64,000 nt of DNA, taken from the NCBI GenBank assembly GCA_948474755.1, contig CAOLHI010000254.1, forward strand, positions 942,501 through 1,006,500. Direction: 5' to 3'. The stretch is from Ctenosaura bakeri (taxonomy: Eukaryota; Chordata; Lepidosauria; Squamata; Iguanidae). Below are positions 10,900 to 21,556 of the stretch, one piece after another (positions within the stretch are counted from its first letter, which is position 1; every line of letters begins with the position of its first letter). The notes under the pieces are model-generated. The model searched no databases. It saw only the letters and a program-made list of their open reading frames with translations, and was not told where the DNA came from. Made by a program: the position numbers and the translations under genes.

Positions 10900-13195
10900 G
10901 TCCTACCCCCTACCATACAAGAATACATCATCAAAGCATTCCCAATAGATGGTCATCCTGCCTCTGTTTAAAAATCTCCAAAGGAGGAGACTCCACCACA
11001 CTCCTAACGCAGCATATTCCACTGTCAAACTGCTCTTACTGTCAGGAAGTTCTTCTTGTTGTTTAGATGGGATCTCTTTTGCTGATGTTTGAAGCCATTG
11101 CTCCATGTCCTAGTCTCTGGAGCAGAAAACAGGCTTGCTCCATCCTCCTTATGACATCCTTTCAAATAGTTAAATGTTAAATGTTAAATAGTTAAACGTA
11201 ACTATCATGTTGCCTCTTAACCTTCTTTTCTCCAAGCTAAAAAAACATCCCCAGCTTCCAAGTTGTTGTTCATAGGGCATGGTTTCCAGGCCATCTACCA
11301 TTTTGGTTATCTTCTTCTGGATACATTCCAGATTGTCAGTATTCTTTCTGAGCTGGTATGGCTAGAGCTGGACACAGTATTCCAGATAGGGTCTGACCAA
11401 AGCAGCATAGAGTGGTACTGTCACTTACCTTGCCCTAGGCACTATACTCCTATTGATGCAGCCCAGAATCGCATTGGCTTTTTTTAGCTGCCACATCACA
11501 CTTGTTGACCCATGTTTAGCTTGTGGTCTGTGAAGTCTCCTAGATCCTTTTCACATATAATACAGTCAAGCCAGGTGTCACTCATCTTATAACTGTGCAT
11601 TGCATTTTTTCTGTTCAAGTGTAATGCCTTACACTTCTCCCTGTTGAAATTAATTTTGTTAATTTTGGCCCAGCTCTCTAATCTGTTAAGATAATTTTTA
11701 ATTATGATCCTGCCCTCTGGGTGTTAGCTACTCCTTGTAATTTGGTGTCATCTGCAAATTTGATGAGGATGCTCACTATTTCCTCATCCAAATCATTGAT
11801 AAATATGTTGAATAGCACCAGGCCCAGGACAGAACCCTGTGGCACCCGACTAGTCACTTTTCTCCAGGATGACGAGGAGCCATTGGTGAGCACCCTTGGG
11901 TTCAATTGATCAATCAGTTACAAATCCATCTAACAATAGCATTGTCTAGCCCACATTTCACTAGCTTGTTTTCAAGAATATCATGGGGGAGCTTGTCAAA
12001 GGCCTTACTGAAGTCAAGTTATGCTATGCCCACAACATTCCCTTCATCTACCAAGCTAGTAACTCTATCAAAAAAGGAGATTAGATTAGTCTGGCATGAC
12101 TTGTTTTTTAGAAACTCATGTTGACTTCTACTGATCACAGGATTTCTTTCTGAGTGCTTAACAGACTGTCTGTTTAATTATCTGTTCTAGAATCTTTTCT
12201 AGTATTGATATCAGGCTGACTGGACAGTAATTGTTTGGGTACCCCCCCTTTTTGAAGATGGGGACAATATTTGTTCTCTTCCATTCTTCTGAGACTTTTC
12301 CTGTTCTTCAAGAATGCTCAAAGATTATTACCAGTGGGTTTGAGATTACTTCTTCCAATTCTTTTAATACCTTTGGGTGCAGTTCATCTGGCCCTGGAAA
12401 CTTGAATTCGTTTAGAATACCCACATATTCCTGTACTACCTCTTTACCTGTGCTGTGCTGTATTTCTTCTACCATATCATCTCCTTTGTTTTCCCCAGGT
12501 AGGACATTGTTTTCTTTTTGATAGAAGACTGCAGCAAAGTGAGAAATTTGTTGGATATTCTTGGCAGAGTTTGACTTCCAACAAGTATCTGGATAGTTGA
12601 AATCTCCCATTACTACTATATCTCTCCTTTCTGAATTTTTTGTCATCTCTTCCAGGAAGGTATCATCCAAGTCCGCAGTCTGGCTTGGAGTCTGTAGTAG
12701 AATGCCACAATGACATCACTTTTGTTTCTCTTTTCCCCCTAAATTTTTACCCAGATTCTCTCAACCTGGCTTCCAGGATTTAAGTCATGAATCTCTTCAC
12801 AGGTCTAATTGTCCCTGACATATAGTGCTACTCCTCCTCCTTTCCTGTTTGGTCTATTTCTCTGAAATAGGTTATACCTCACTATTGTACATTCCAATCA
12901 TGAGACTCATCCCACCAGGTTTCAGTGATGCCTATTATATCTTATCACTTTGCTATGCTGTAAGTTCAAGCTCATCCTGTTTGTGTCCCATGCTCTGTGC
13001 ATTAGTGTAGAGGCCTCTGAGACCATGTGTCACTCCCTCTAGCTGCTTATTTAAATTTTTATCCCTCTCACTGTTGGCTTCCTGTACTGTTTGTCCAGTT
13101 CTCCCTATAAGATTCGGACTACTATCTCCAGCACTTGATGAACTCCTCCCTTTGAGAATACTGTCTCTCCCCCACCCCCAGTAACTCAATTTAAA
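10900..13195 (-). pseudogene. CR1 ORF2 remnant (endonuclease and reverse transcriptase)
   Basis: Fragments in shifting frames are recognisable. The apurinic-type endonuclease begins near 13010 with LYTNAQSMGHKQDELEL and has the catalytic-region motif VVMGDFNYPDTCW near 12600. Reverse-transcriptase motifs [19 protein letters not shown] and [11 protein letters not shown] (the catalytic YADD-type box) lie near 11740-11860. Intact CR1 ORF2 proteins are about 900-1000 residues; here there are several stops and frame changes, so the copy is dead. Confidence 0.88.
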
Positions 13196-14408
13196 GCCCT
13201 CTTAATTAGGCTTCTGAGATTCTTAGCAAAAATATTCATGCCAACTGCTGTGAGGTACAATGCATCACTTGCCAGGGACGTATCTTCATGAAAGTGTGGG
13301 CCATGGTCCAAGAAGCTAAACTGGTCCTGGCAGAACTATTTGTGGAATCAGTTATTCATCTCCGTTACTTTTCTCTCCCTTCCTGGGCTGTGTCCCTCAA
13401 CTGGGAGAAGAGATGAAATGACAACCTGTGTATTAAGGTGCTTCAGCTTCAGGGAGCCTCATAATTCCCTTATGATCTCTTGAAGACTGTGCCTTGCAGT
13501 GTCATTGGTTCCCGCATGGACCAAAAAGAAAGTGGTTAAATGCCAGTACTGCAAGCCAAAAGGTTGTGAGTTCAATCCTGCCCGGCTCCAAGGTTGACTC
13601 AGCCTTCCATCCTTTCGCAGGTGGGTAAAATGAGTACCCAGCTTGTTGGGGGCATGTATAGAAATGTTTCGAAATACATGCTGTTTGTAAGTTGTTCACC
13701 GCCTCGATCCATATGGAGAGGCGGGATACAAATAAATAAATAAATAAATAAACTGTGTTACATCATGTATCTTTGCCTTAGGGAGACAACACACCTCAGG
13801 AGACATCCTGTCAGGGCCACAAACTACTGCTTCTTCTTTCTTTCTTCTTCTTTGTCTTCCCCCCTCAGCAGGGAGCTCTCTACCACCACATACCTACTTT
13901 GGATATTGGGAGGAGCCAATCCTTTTACTGAATCTTCCAAGGTTCATTGCACATTCTCTAAGGACTGACACTGTTGCTCCTGCCCCTGTCCCTCATTCTC
14001 ACTGATAAGAGAAAGAGAGTTTCAAATCGATTCTGTAGCTCCAAACTCACAAAAGATCCATGGTCCTTCTATGTGTCACATTCCTCCAAATGTCTATCTC
14101 CTGAGTTTGGGAACTGATCTCCTCCTCTGAGACATTCTCTATGTGTTCCTAATATGCTTTTCCTGTGTGTGCTACCTAATATGCTGAAGAGTGGATACAC
14201 GGGCATCAAATTGCTGTACCTTCTCCTCCAATAGAGCAACCAACTTGCACTTGCCGCAGGTGTAGCTACCCACATCCTCTGGCAAGAACACAAAGATACC
14301 ACAGCTGTTGCAGGTGACTACAGTAGCTTTCTCACCATCCGTGTTCAGTAATCCTAAGTGCACACTGGAGCAGAACTCTCCCTCAAAACCCTCCTGGTAA
14401 ATGCCCAT
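13190..14408 (-). pseudogene. CR1 ORF1 remnant (zinc-finger-like and esterase domains)
   Basis: The N-terminal part (about 14240-14350) has paired cysteines, VTCNSCGIFVFLPEDVGSYT then CGKCKLVALLEEKVQ, continuing into a coiled coil, as in CR1 ORF1. Toward the 3' side the SGNH-hydrolase (esterase) block VHAGTNDTARHSLQEIIREL is readable near 13440-13520, and the last block DALYLTAVGMNIFAKNL near 13225. In that block the usual catalytic His after Asp appears as Tyr. The frame is split by a SINE and several stops. Confidence 0.78.
13529..13751 (+). mobile_element. tRNA-derived SINE nested in CR1
   Basis: The head shows A- and B-box-like promoter motifs (GTGGTTAAATGC and GGTTGTGAGTTCAATCC). The body carries CAAGGTTGACTCAGCCTTCC and GGTAAAATGAGTACCCAGCT, typical of lizard SINEs, and the tail is GCGGGATACAAATAAATAAA with several more AAAT units. 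It interrupts the antisense CR1 ORF1, so it inserted later than the CR1. Confidence 0.82.
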
Positions 14409-15496
14409 GCAAAAAGCCTGTTGGTCTTGCTGCCTGTTTGCTGAGCTCTGGGGACTAGGATTGTAGTTTTGTACTTTGCAGGGATCATCGGAACTGTATT
14501 AAACATAAAAAGTAACCAGTTTTCAAAACCAGAAGTGGATTTCTTGCTACTTGGATTTTATTTTTGGCAAACCAGGCAGTATCTAAAGGTGCCAGGGACA
14601 GAAAATTGCCCCCAGATCCACCTCAGTTACCCATTGCTCATTTAAAGAAGGGGTATTTGCTCCTGTCCCTAACCCAAGAGAGAAATATGAGAAAGATGTA
14701 CCACTACCTAGCTTAACCTTATCCATTCTATAGTATGAAGCCCACTGCTACCATGGTGACCTCATAGGGGCTCCTTAAAAGCCATGTCATCCATGGTAGA
14801 GCATAGTGTCTGTCAGAAGTTGTGACCATTATGCACAATGTCACCATGTCCATGGACAGAGTTTCCTGAAAAAACGTGCTGTTGCAGCATTAGAAAAGAG
14901 AAGACAACACAGTATTGAGATCCCTCTGGGACAAGAAAATAAAGTGCACATAATTATAAGGTAAGATAAACTGAGATAGAAGTAGAGAGTAAAATTCTTA
15001 TATTTTCAGAGGGATAATTTAGATGTGTCTGTTAAAAGAAATAATCTCTTCCAGGAAGTCGTACTTAAAAATAAATCTCACAATGTCAAATCTGTTCTAG
15101 AGTCATATCTCAATACCAGCTGTCTGCTGGCATCCTTCATTTCCCCCACTCCCTATATATTTTGTGCTATCATGCTATAGGTTTAGAAGAATGTTAAGTC
15201 TAAACTGGCTATGTGATCTTATGTAAACTGTAGTTATAACATCGCTTAATATTTTCTAATTACAGAATTAATTATAAAAACAGTTTCTTATGCAAAACTA
15301 ATTTATTCTTATCTTCATCTTCCAAGAATAATTTAGAAATTCTTTTGTACAAGGGACCATTTTATCACTACTGTCTTTATTAAAGGGACTTGTATGACAT
15401 TTGAAGAGTGTTTACATAGTCTTAAGAAAGTAGTAAAAGGAGTATTTTCCATTGTATATTAATACACATTTATAACATTTTTCTTTCCTTTTTCAG

Positions 15497-15560
15497 TGCC
15501 AGAAAATGCTGAAAATGAAGGAGATGCCTTATTACAATTCACAGCAGAATTTTCCTCAAG
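15497..15560 (+). CDS. FAF1: FAF1 exon, start of UAS domain
   Basis: Only 64 bp long: two bases completing Met323, twenty codons and two bases of the Arg344 codon. The acceptor is a strong T-rich tract ending TTTTTCAG, and the donor reads AAG/GTTAGA. The product PENAENEGDALLQFTAEFSS matches human FAF1 and forms the entry into the UAS domain, a thioredoxin-like fold without redox cysteines that binds long-chain unsaturated fatty acids in FAF1 and UBXD8. The exon is separated from the previous one by a 5 kb intron that is mostly an antisense CR1 element. Confidence 0.97.
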
Positions 15561-17954
15561 GTTAGAGTTGGAACTTTGTACATTTTATTCATCTATGATT
15601 CATGAATAGACATCAAGCAATTTGTATTGTTATAAAGCAAAAATATAGGAATAGTACTGCTTAGACCCTGAAAATGCTAATTTTTTAAAGAGAAAAACTT
15701 ATTTGCAAATCAGAAACGTTATCTGTTTCTGCACACTGAAATTCTCCAGTTTTGCTCTATCTATCTTCCCATCTCAGCCACCCTCTTCTGCACGTGAGCA
15801 CAGACTTGTGCACTTCTAAAACACATGAAAGATCTTTGCACAGTCTGTTCTTCAACCTTCTGTACAGAGAGCAGGAATAATGAGTGGACATTTTAAAGCT
15901 GAATAACCCTCATTTCATAACTCTCACATAATAGCAAAGTTCTTTGACATTTCCAAGGTCTGGTTATGTATTTTTTTTCTCAGAATGTATCTGAAGTTTG
16001 GAATGACAGCCAGTGACAACATCAGTATTAAAAAATGATTATATAATTAGCATATCAGTGTATATGTTATATGAAAAGGTTGATTTGATCCAAAGGGAGT
16101 AGGGATCTGGACATACTCAAATTTCTGTAAGAAGGACATTTCACAGTGTTATACAGAAAAGGGGTTCCAAAATGTGTGTGATAGAGCAGTGGAGGATGGG
16201 AGAGTAGGTGGACAGATGCCCCCATCACATACCTGTTTTCAGTCATTTCACCAGATCTTTTGAAATTTCAGTTTCAATCTTCTGGGATCTAAGTTTTTGC
16301 TGAAAATAGTAAAGCTGTGGTGATCATTTGCTTTGTTTTGTCACTTCATTGTCAGGATGCATGCCCATACCAGAATTTATTTCCTGGATGCGTATTAGAA
16401 TATGCAGGGTAGTCAATATAGAGAATGCTAGCTAATTAGAGCGCTTCAAAGTATCAAAGGGCAGTTGATGATTGCAACATTGTATCTGTTTGAAGCCTGT
16501 GTATGCATTTGAAAGTATCAAATGGCTAATTGCTTTATGACTCCTATATATTGTATATCTGGGAGAGGGAAAGAATAGAGAGGAGGAAAATGAAACCACT
16601 AAAAGGTGTTATGAGAACTAAAAAAAGAGATAAGAGATGGGATAAGAGATGGGAAACATGTTCTTATCTCAAGGATGAAAGAAAAGTAAACAACTGAGAA
16701 CCTGGAAAATCTCTGAAATTGTGTGCTGATGTTTAATTGATGATCCTCTTCAGTCACAGCTTTGGGCAACTAAATTTGTATGTGAAGGTATAAAATCTAT
16801 GAACACCTTGTGTGTTTCAGTCTCAGCAACTTGTGTTGTGCTGTCTTGCTTGCTTGCAACAAATAAACACCTCTGTCTTCCTCAGAGTGGAGTTTGTGCA
16901 TTGCAAGTTATCCAGGGCATGACATTTGTACAAACACAAACTTATCCTACTTTCTCCCCTGCAGCAGTTTGCATAAAGATATGACTTTCATGTGCTCTAA
17001 ATATACATGCAGAGGAGCAAAAATCGTAATCAGGTCCACTGATTGTTTCTTGTCATCACTGAGCTCAGTTTGAGCTCTCCTATATAATCAAAAACAAACA
17101 TCCAGAGACAGTACAGAAAGATTAGGGATCACACAGACAGAACAGCAATGTCTAGACCAGCATGCCATGCACCTCAGCCTAGACCACTATTCTTTTGTGT
17201 ATAGCTTCACCAACCTAGACTAGCATTCTGCATTTGAAAAACAGTCTTTGAGAGAACTGTATATGATTCCACAGTGAGGTGTAAATTTGTTGTTACTTTC
17301 CTAGGATGAACTTCCTTATTTAGACTCCCTGACTGTTTCTGGGAGGGGAAGAGAAACTCTTTTCACTGTTGTTCTTCACAGGTGGAGTGAGTGTTTTGGT
17401 ATCCTCCTGAAATTCTTAGTTGGGATGTAGGGTGAGGAAGTGCAGCTAGCTGAGGCTGGGCCAACTGTATAACCTAAACAGGATGCAGTGGGGAGCCAGA
17501 CCCCTATTTTTTTCTGACACAGGATATATTTTCATCTGACACTGTACTGCAATAAGAATTTTAGTGATGTAGCATTCCCAGTTAAAAAGAATGGCTGCTC
17601 ACAATTGTGGCAAATTCAGTCACTTGGACATTTCTAAAAATTCCAGTTTCCATACAGTGTTACAAAACAGAATTGCATTTCCTCCCTTTTGCAGCACTCT
17701 GAGAGACCATTTATTTATTCATTCATTCAATTTTTATCCTGCCTTTGTCCTGCCCAGTGGCCCAAGGCAACTATTTTCTGATGAAAAAGTCTTACTTTCC
17801 TGAAAATGATGACGGTGTATGTTTTTATACCGACTGACATATTGAATGTCTAAAGATTGAAAATGCAATATCTGAAATATTTAACCAATCTGTGTTTGTG
17901 TATCTCTTTCCTAAGGAAAATATTTTTAATTTAAACCTTTTTGTGTTCAAACAG
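15561..17954 (+). other. FAF1 intron with candidate LTR
   Basis: A 2394-bp intron. Apart from the LTR-like segment at 16607-16924, no element is recognisable. A stretch of ATTT/ATTC repeats occurs near 17710-17735. Confidence 0.8.
16607..16924 (+). mobile_element. Candidate endogenous-retroviral solo LTR
   Basis: The segment begins TGTTATG and ends CATGACA, an imperfect terminal inverted repeat with TG...CA borders. It has a TATA box (GGTATAAAATC, about 16787), then about 70 bp further on a polyadenylation signal (AATAAA, about 16862) and a short U5-like end rich in TCTTCCTC. This is the U3-R-U5 order. No target duplication is visible, and I cannot name the family. Confidence 0.45.
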
Positions 17955-18036
17955 ATATGGTGACTGTCATCCAGTATTTTTTATTGGATCATTAGAGGCT
18001 GCTTTTCAAGAAGCCTTCTATGGGAAAGCCAGAGAT
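17955..18036 (+). CDS. FAF1: FAF1 exon, UAS domain
   Basis: An 82-bp exon with acceptor TTCAAACAG and donor GTAAGT. It completes Arg344 and encodes 27 codons (YGDCHPVFFIGSLEAAF and onward to KARD), ending in phase 0. It covers the first beta strand and helix of the UAS domain. One residue differs from the human protein as I recall it: the codon at 18022-18024 is GGG (Gly) where human has Val in FY-V-KARD. A GTG-to-GGG change would be a single transversion. The remaining residues are identical or nearly so, so the exon is clearly functional. Confidence 0.97.
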
Positions 18037-21000
18037 GTAAGTACATTTCAATACTATGTTACTCAGATGTAAAGAGAATCCTCTATAAAATGTCTTCTAG
18101 ATGTCTCATTATACCAATTAATTGTTCCAAATTTGCACTACTGCTGCAAGTCTCTCCATTCGACCTCGGGTTGTATCCAATTGGTATCGCACTTGATGCA
18201 TGCCCTTTGATTGGCAAAAGCTTCCAGCAGGGAAACTGGACAAAGCCACTCTTCAGCAATTCTTCCCTTCCCCTACAGTCCCTCTAGTTTTCATCAAATA
18301 TGCTCTGCAGTGTTTTGAACAGAATGATGCCAGAAATAGCAAAAGGAGTTGCCAAAAAATTGCATTGTTTTGTACTTCACTGACAGAATCAAAGAGTCAT
18401 TAGCTGGATGCAGTCCCTTAGAAATAGGCTGTGGATAACCCTGCTCTCATTCCCCCAAATAGCTGGTTGGTTTAGTACTCCTGTACTAAATAGTGGCTTC
18501 CACAGTGTCAAAGTAACAGTACCATTAGCAAGGATATGAGGTGAGATAGTAGTGAATTTATATACTAGAACTTTTTTTGTAATGAACAAAGGACTATTGT
18601 AGTCTAATCGGTGTCTGTTGTTGTATAAGGAATACCCATATTCTATCATATCAAGTATTTAAACTGCATGTCGTTACGTTCAAGAATTGAATGATAAACC
18701 TGATGAAACATGAGCAAGTAGTTTCTCCATCTGTGTATTTCAACGCACATAAAAACAGGTGTAACAAAGAAATCATATATGTGAACAAATTTATGGTCAT
18801 ATTTGTACCTATGATCTATTGAAGTACCTCTAACATGCACTGCAGTTTCCATAAAATTAACGCTAGACTATACATCAGTCAGAAATAAGTTTCACTATAC
18901 TTATTATTTGAACCATTTCCTAGTCACCTTTCAGGATAACAGTCTATCCAAAATAGTTTTCAACATAAAAACAAACCAAAAACACATCTACTAATGGAAT
19001 CATATTAAATGTAAACAATTTTAAATAGAAACTATTACAGTAAAATATAGTTTTAGAATGCTGTGAATGGGTCCTACTTCCAACAGGTAACTGTTTATAT
19101 GATTGCAGTATATGCACCCAAAGTTATTTCATTTTAACATAATGTTAAACTCATTGATTCTTTGCATGAACTTTCATCTGAATTATCTATAAACTGATTT
19201 ATGTTTCCAGAATGAATGATTTAGAGAAAACTGTATATTAGGCCAGATTATGTTAACTTAGTTTCCAGCAAATATAAAAACAAGCCTCAAATGTCAATTA
19301 TTTTTCATAGAAACTATATTAGTTACTAAATTAATTTGTGAAGTAAGTAGTTGAATAATAAATCCAAAATAGCAGCTGTACTACATTTTTACTTTATCAC
19401 TGTTATCCATTGTCATTTTCTACACATTATTCGCATAATGAGAACATTTCATTAAAATAGATAATAGAGATTAGCAAATTTTTAATATTCAAAATATATG
19501 TTTTACCTCTCAAATAATTAAAATTTGAAACCATATATTTTAATTTGAACTGTTTGGTGCACTTAATTTTGCCAGGGCAACAGATGAGCTTCAAGCAATA
19601 GCATTCTTAACTTGAAGAGAGAAATTGAGTTGGAAGAGTAAATAAAAACAAGATTGAAGGTTTAAATCCTCTGCTAGGCTTTTTGAACTTATATGCTCAT
19701 TAAATGTTTATTGGAGTGGTGGGATTACGAAGGATTTGGGAAGCTTCATCAACTGGTATATAGTTAATCACTAAGTAAAACACTACATTTGATAAAGTGT
19801 TTCTCACGATGCCACACTCAATCCATCTTAATGAAAACCACTTCAAACTGATTTAATTTGAGAGCACTTCACAGCCAAGAGTGTGTGTAGACCTTGTCCT
19901 TTTGCTGGGGAATTTTCACTGTCATCTAAGCAAAAGCACTTGATACAAAGTCAACTTTAGCAACAGAGTAAGAACTAGTTTCTTTGTACATATTTTTCCA
20001 TTGTGTGGAAAACATCTAATAGTTCTTGCAATTATGAAGAAAGATGATGTTTGATTTATGTAAGGTATATAAGACTGTTTTATTCAGACAGGCTTTGAAT
20101 GTTTGGGCTGAATTGCTGTTGAAGTGGGGTTTCACTGATTGGGTACTGTTTTTTTTTTAATTGATGAAATCTTTTATCTCTCATTGAATATAGATATCTA
20201 TTTTATTAATTGTGTTTGCTTTTATTTATATTTTAACTGAAAGGCACAACAGAGATGAAATATATCCTTAACATTCACCATTAAAAGAAATGATGAATGT
20301 TAAAAAAAAAAACTTTATCAGAGATCATGTTTTCGTGAATATCTGGAATATATTTCCATACGCACTTGGAATACTTAAGATCCTGTGGTTACCAGCAAAC
20401 TGCATTGGATTTATTTCAAAATTCATATGTAACTTGTCTTAACAAACTGGAGGAGGAACAGTGATTGAAATTGGTAGTATGCTTCTACTTTTATATGTGA
20501 ATAATTACTTGGTTTCTGTTCTTTTCCATCCATCTGTCTTATTTCTCTGTTTCATTTCTGTCCTTCCCTTTGTCTAAGGACTTTAGGACAGCATATATTA
20601 TAATCTCTTCCTTGTATATGTTATAATACTCTTCCCTTCGGAATAATTCTGTGGGATAGTTTGGTTGTAAGATGGAGCTGACCCATTAAGCTTCATGGTT
20701 GACTAGGTTCTGAATCTAGGCCATCCTAGTTCCAGTCCAACAGCCTACCCACTGTATTGTAGTGGTTTTTATTTGTGAACAAAATAGATCTTCAACTCTT
20801 GAAGCAGCTGTGAATATTGATGAAGCCATTTATACACATATTCATATGCAGTGCCCTCTGTTTCATTATAAGATTGTTTTAGTCATGTTGAACCATTGCT
20901 GCTTCACAGTTTACTGTGATCTGACAAACTGTTTCTAAAGTTTTCTGTATCACAAGATTTTCTGCACAGCATTCCATTTTGGGAATCTCATGTAAATTGT

Positions 21001-21132
21001 TGTACGAAGCACTAAAGCTAGCTAGTTTAATGCCATAGACCTCTGTTTCCATCTCACTTTTTAATTAAAATGAAATGGGAATGGAAAATTCAACTTCTTC
21101 TTTAGAAATACCTCCATCAGAAAGTATTGCTA

Positions 21133-21556
21133 CACTTGGTCCTCCACATTTGTGGGGCTTAGGGACATAGGACCCTTGCAAAAGTGGGAGAACTGCAAAT
21201 ATCCATAGGCGCCCAAACGATATTTAACACATCACAGATACTAATGTACAGAACATGACACAGCCAGCTGGTTTTGCCTTTGACATGGTGGGATTTCTTT
21301 GCAAGAAGAAGTGGGCAGCTGGCAGGGCTTGCCATCACCTCTGCTGTTGCCCTGCACCATTTTTATTAGGAATTTACAAAACTTGCTTCATGTCCACAGT
21401 CTTTCTCAGTCTCATAAGGCTTGCAGAGTGATGACAAACATAATATGAAACTTTTAAGCACCTTTTAAAAATGATGTAGAGCAGCAGTGGAGGTGGCAGC
21501 AAATAATCTGCAAATAATCTGTGAATGTTAAACCTGTGCATGTGGAGGGCCAACTG
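21133..21556. mobile_element. Palindromic pogo/Tigger-like MITE
   Basis: The left end CACTTGGTCCTCCACATTTG, after TA, is mirrored at the right by ATGTGGAGGGCCAACTG. Between them is a long imperfect palindrome with CACCATTTTTATTAGGAATT and TTGCAGAGTG segments. A second copy of the same family lies at 62529-62906. There is no coding capacity. Confidence 0.7.

Larger units (their letters stand above)
10859..14480 (-). mobile_element. CR1 LINE, near full length, degraded, antisense to FAF1
   Basis: The 3' end (at the low coordinate) has the CR1 terminal octamer-like repeats (ATGATTCTATGA on the minus strand) and the conserved 3' UTR. Moving 5' on the minus strand come the reverse-transcriptase, endonuclease and ORF1 remnants described separately. 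All frames are broken by stops and frameshifts. A tRNA-derived SINE at 13529-13751 is nested within ORF1. Most genomic CR1 copies are short 3' fragments, so about 3.6 kb covering both ORFs is unusually complete. The 5' border near 14480 is approximate. Confidence 0.88.
10484..15496 (+). other. FAF1 intron, mostly CR1
   Basis: A 5013-bp intron occupied by an antisense CR1 from about 10859 to 14480. A short hAT-like remnant (GATGGGCAAAGTGTAGC) lies at about 10738. From 14480 to 15496 I see only AT-rich single-copy-looking DNA. Confidence 0.85.
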
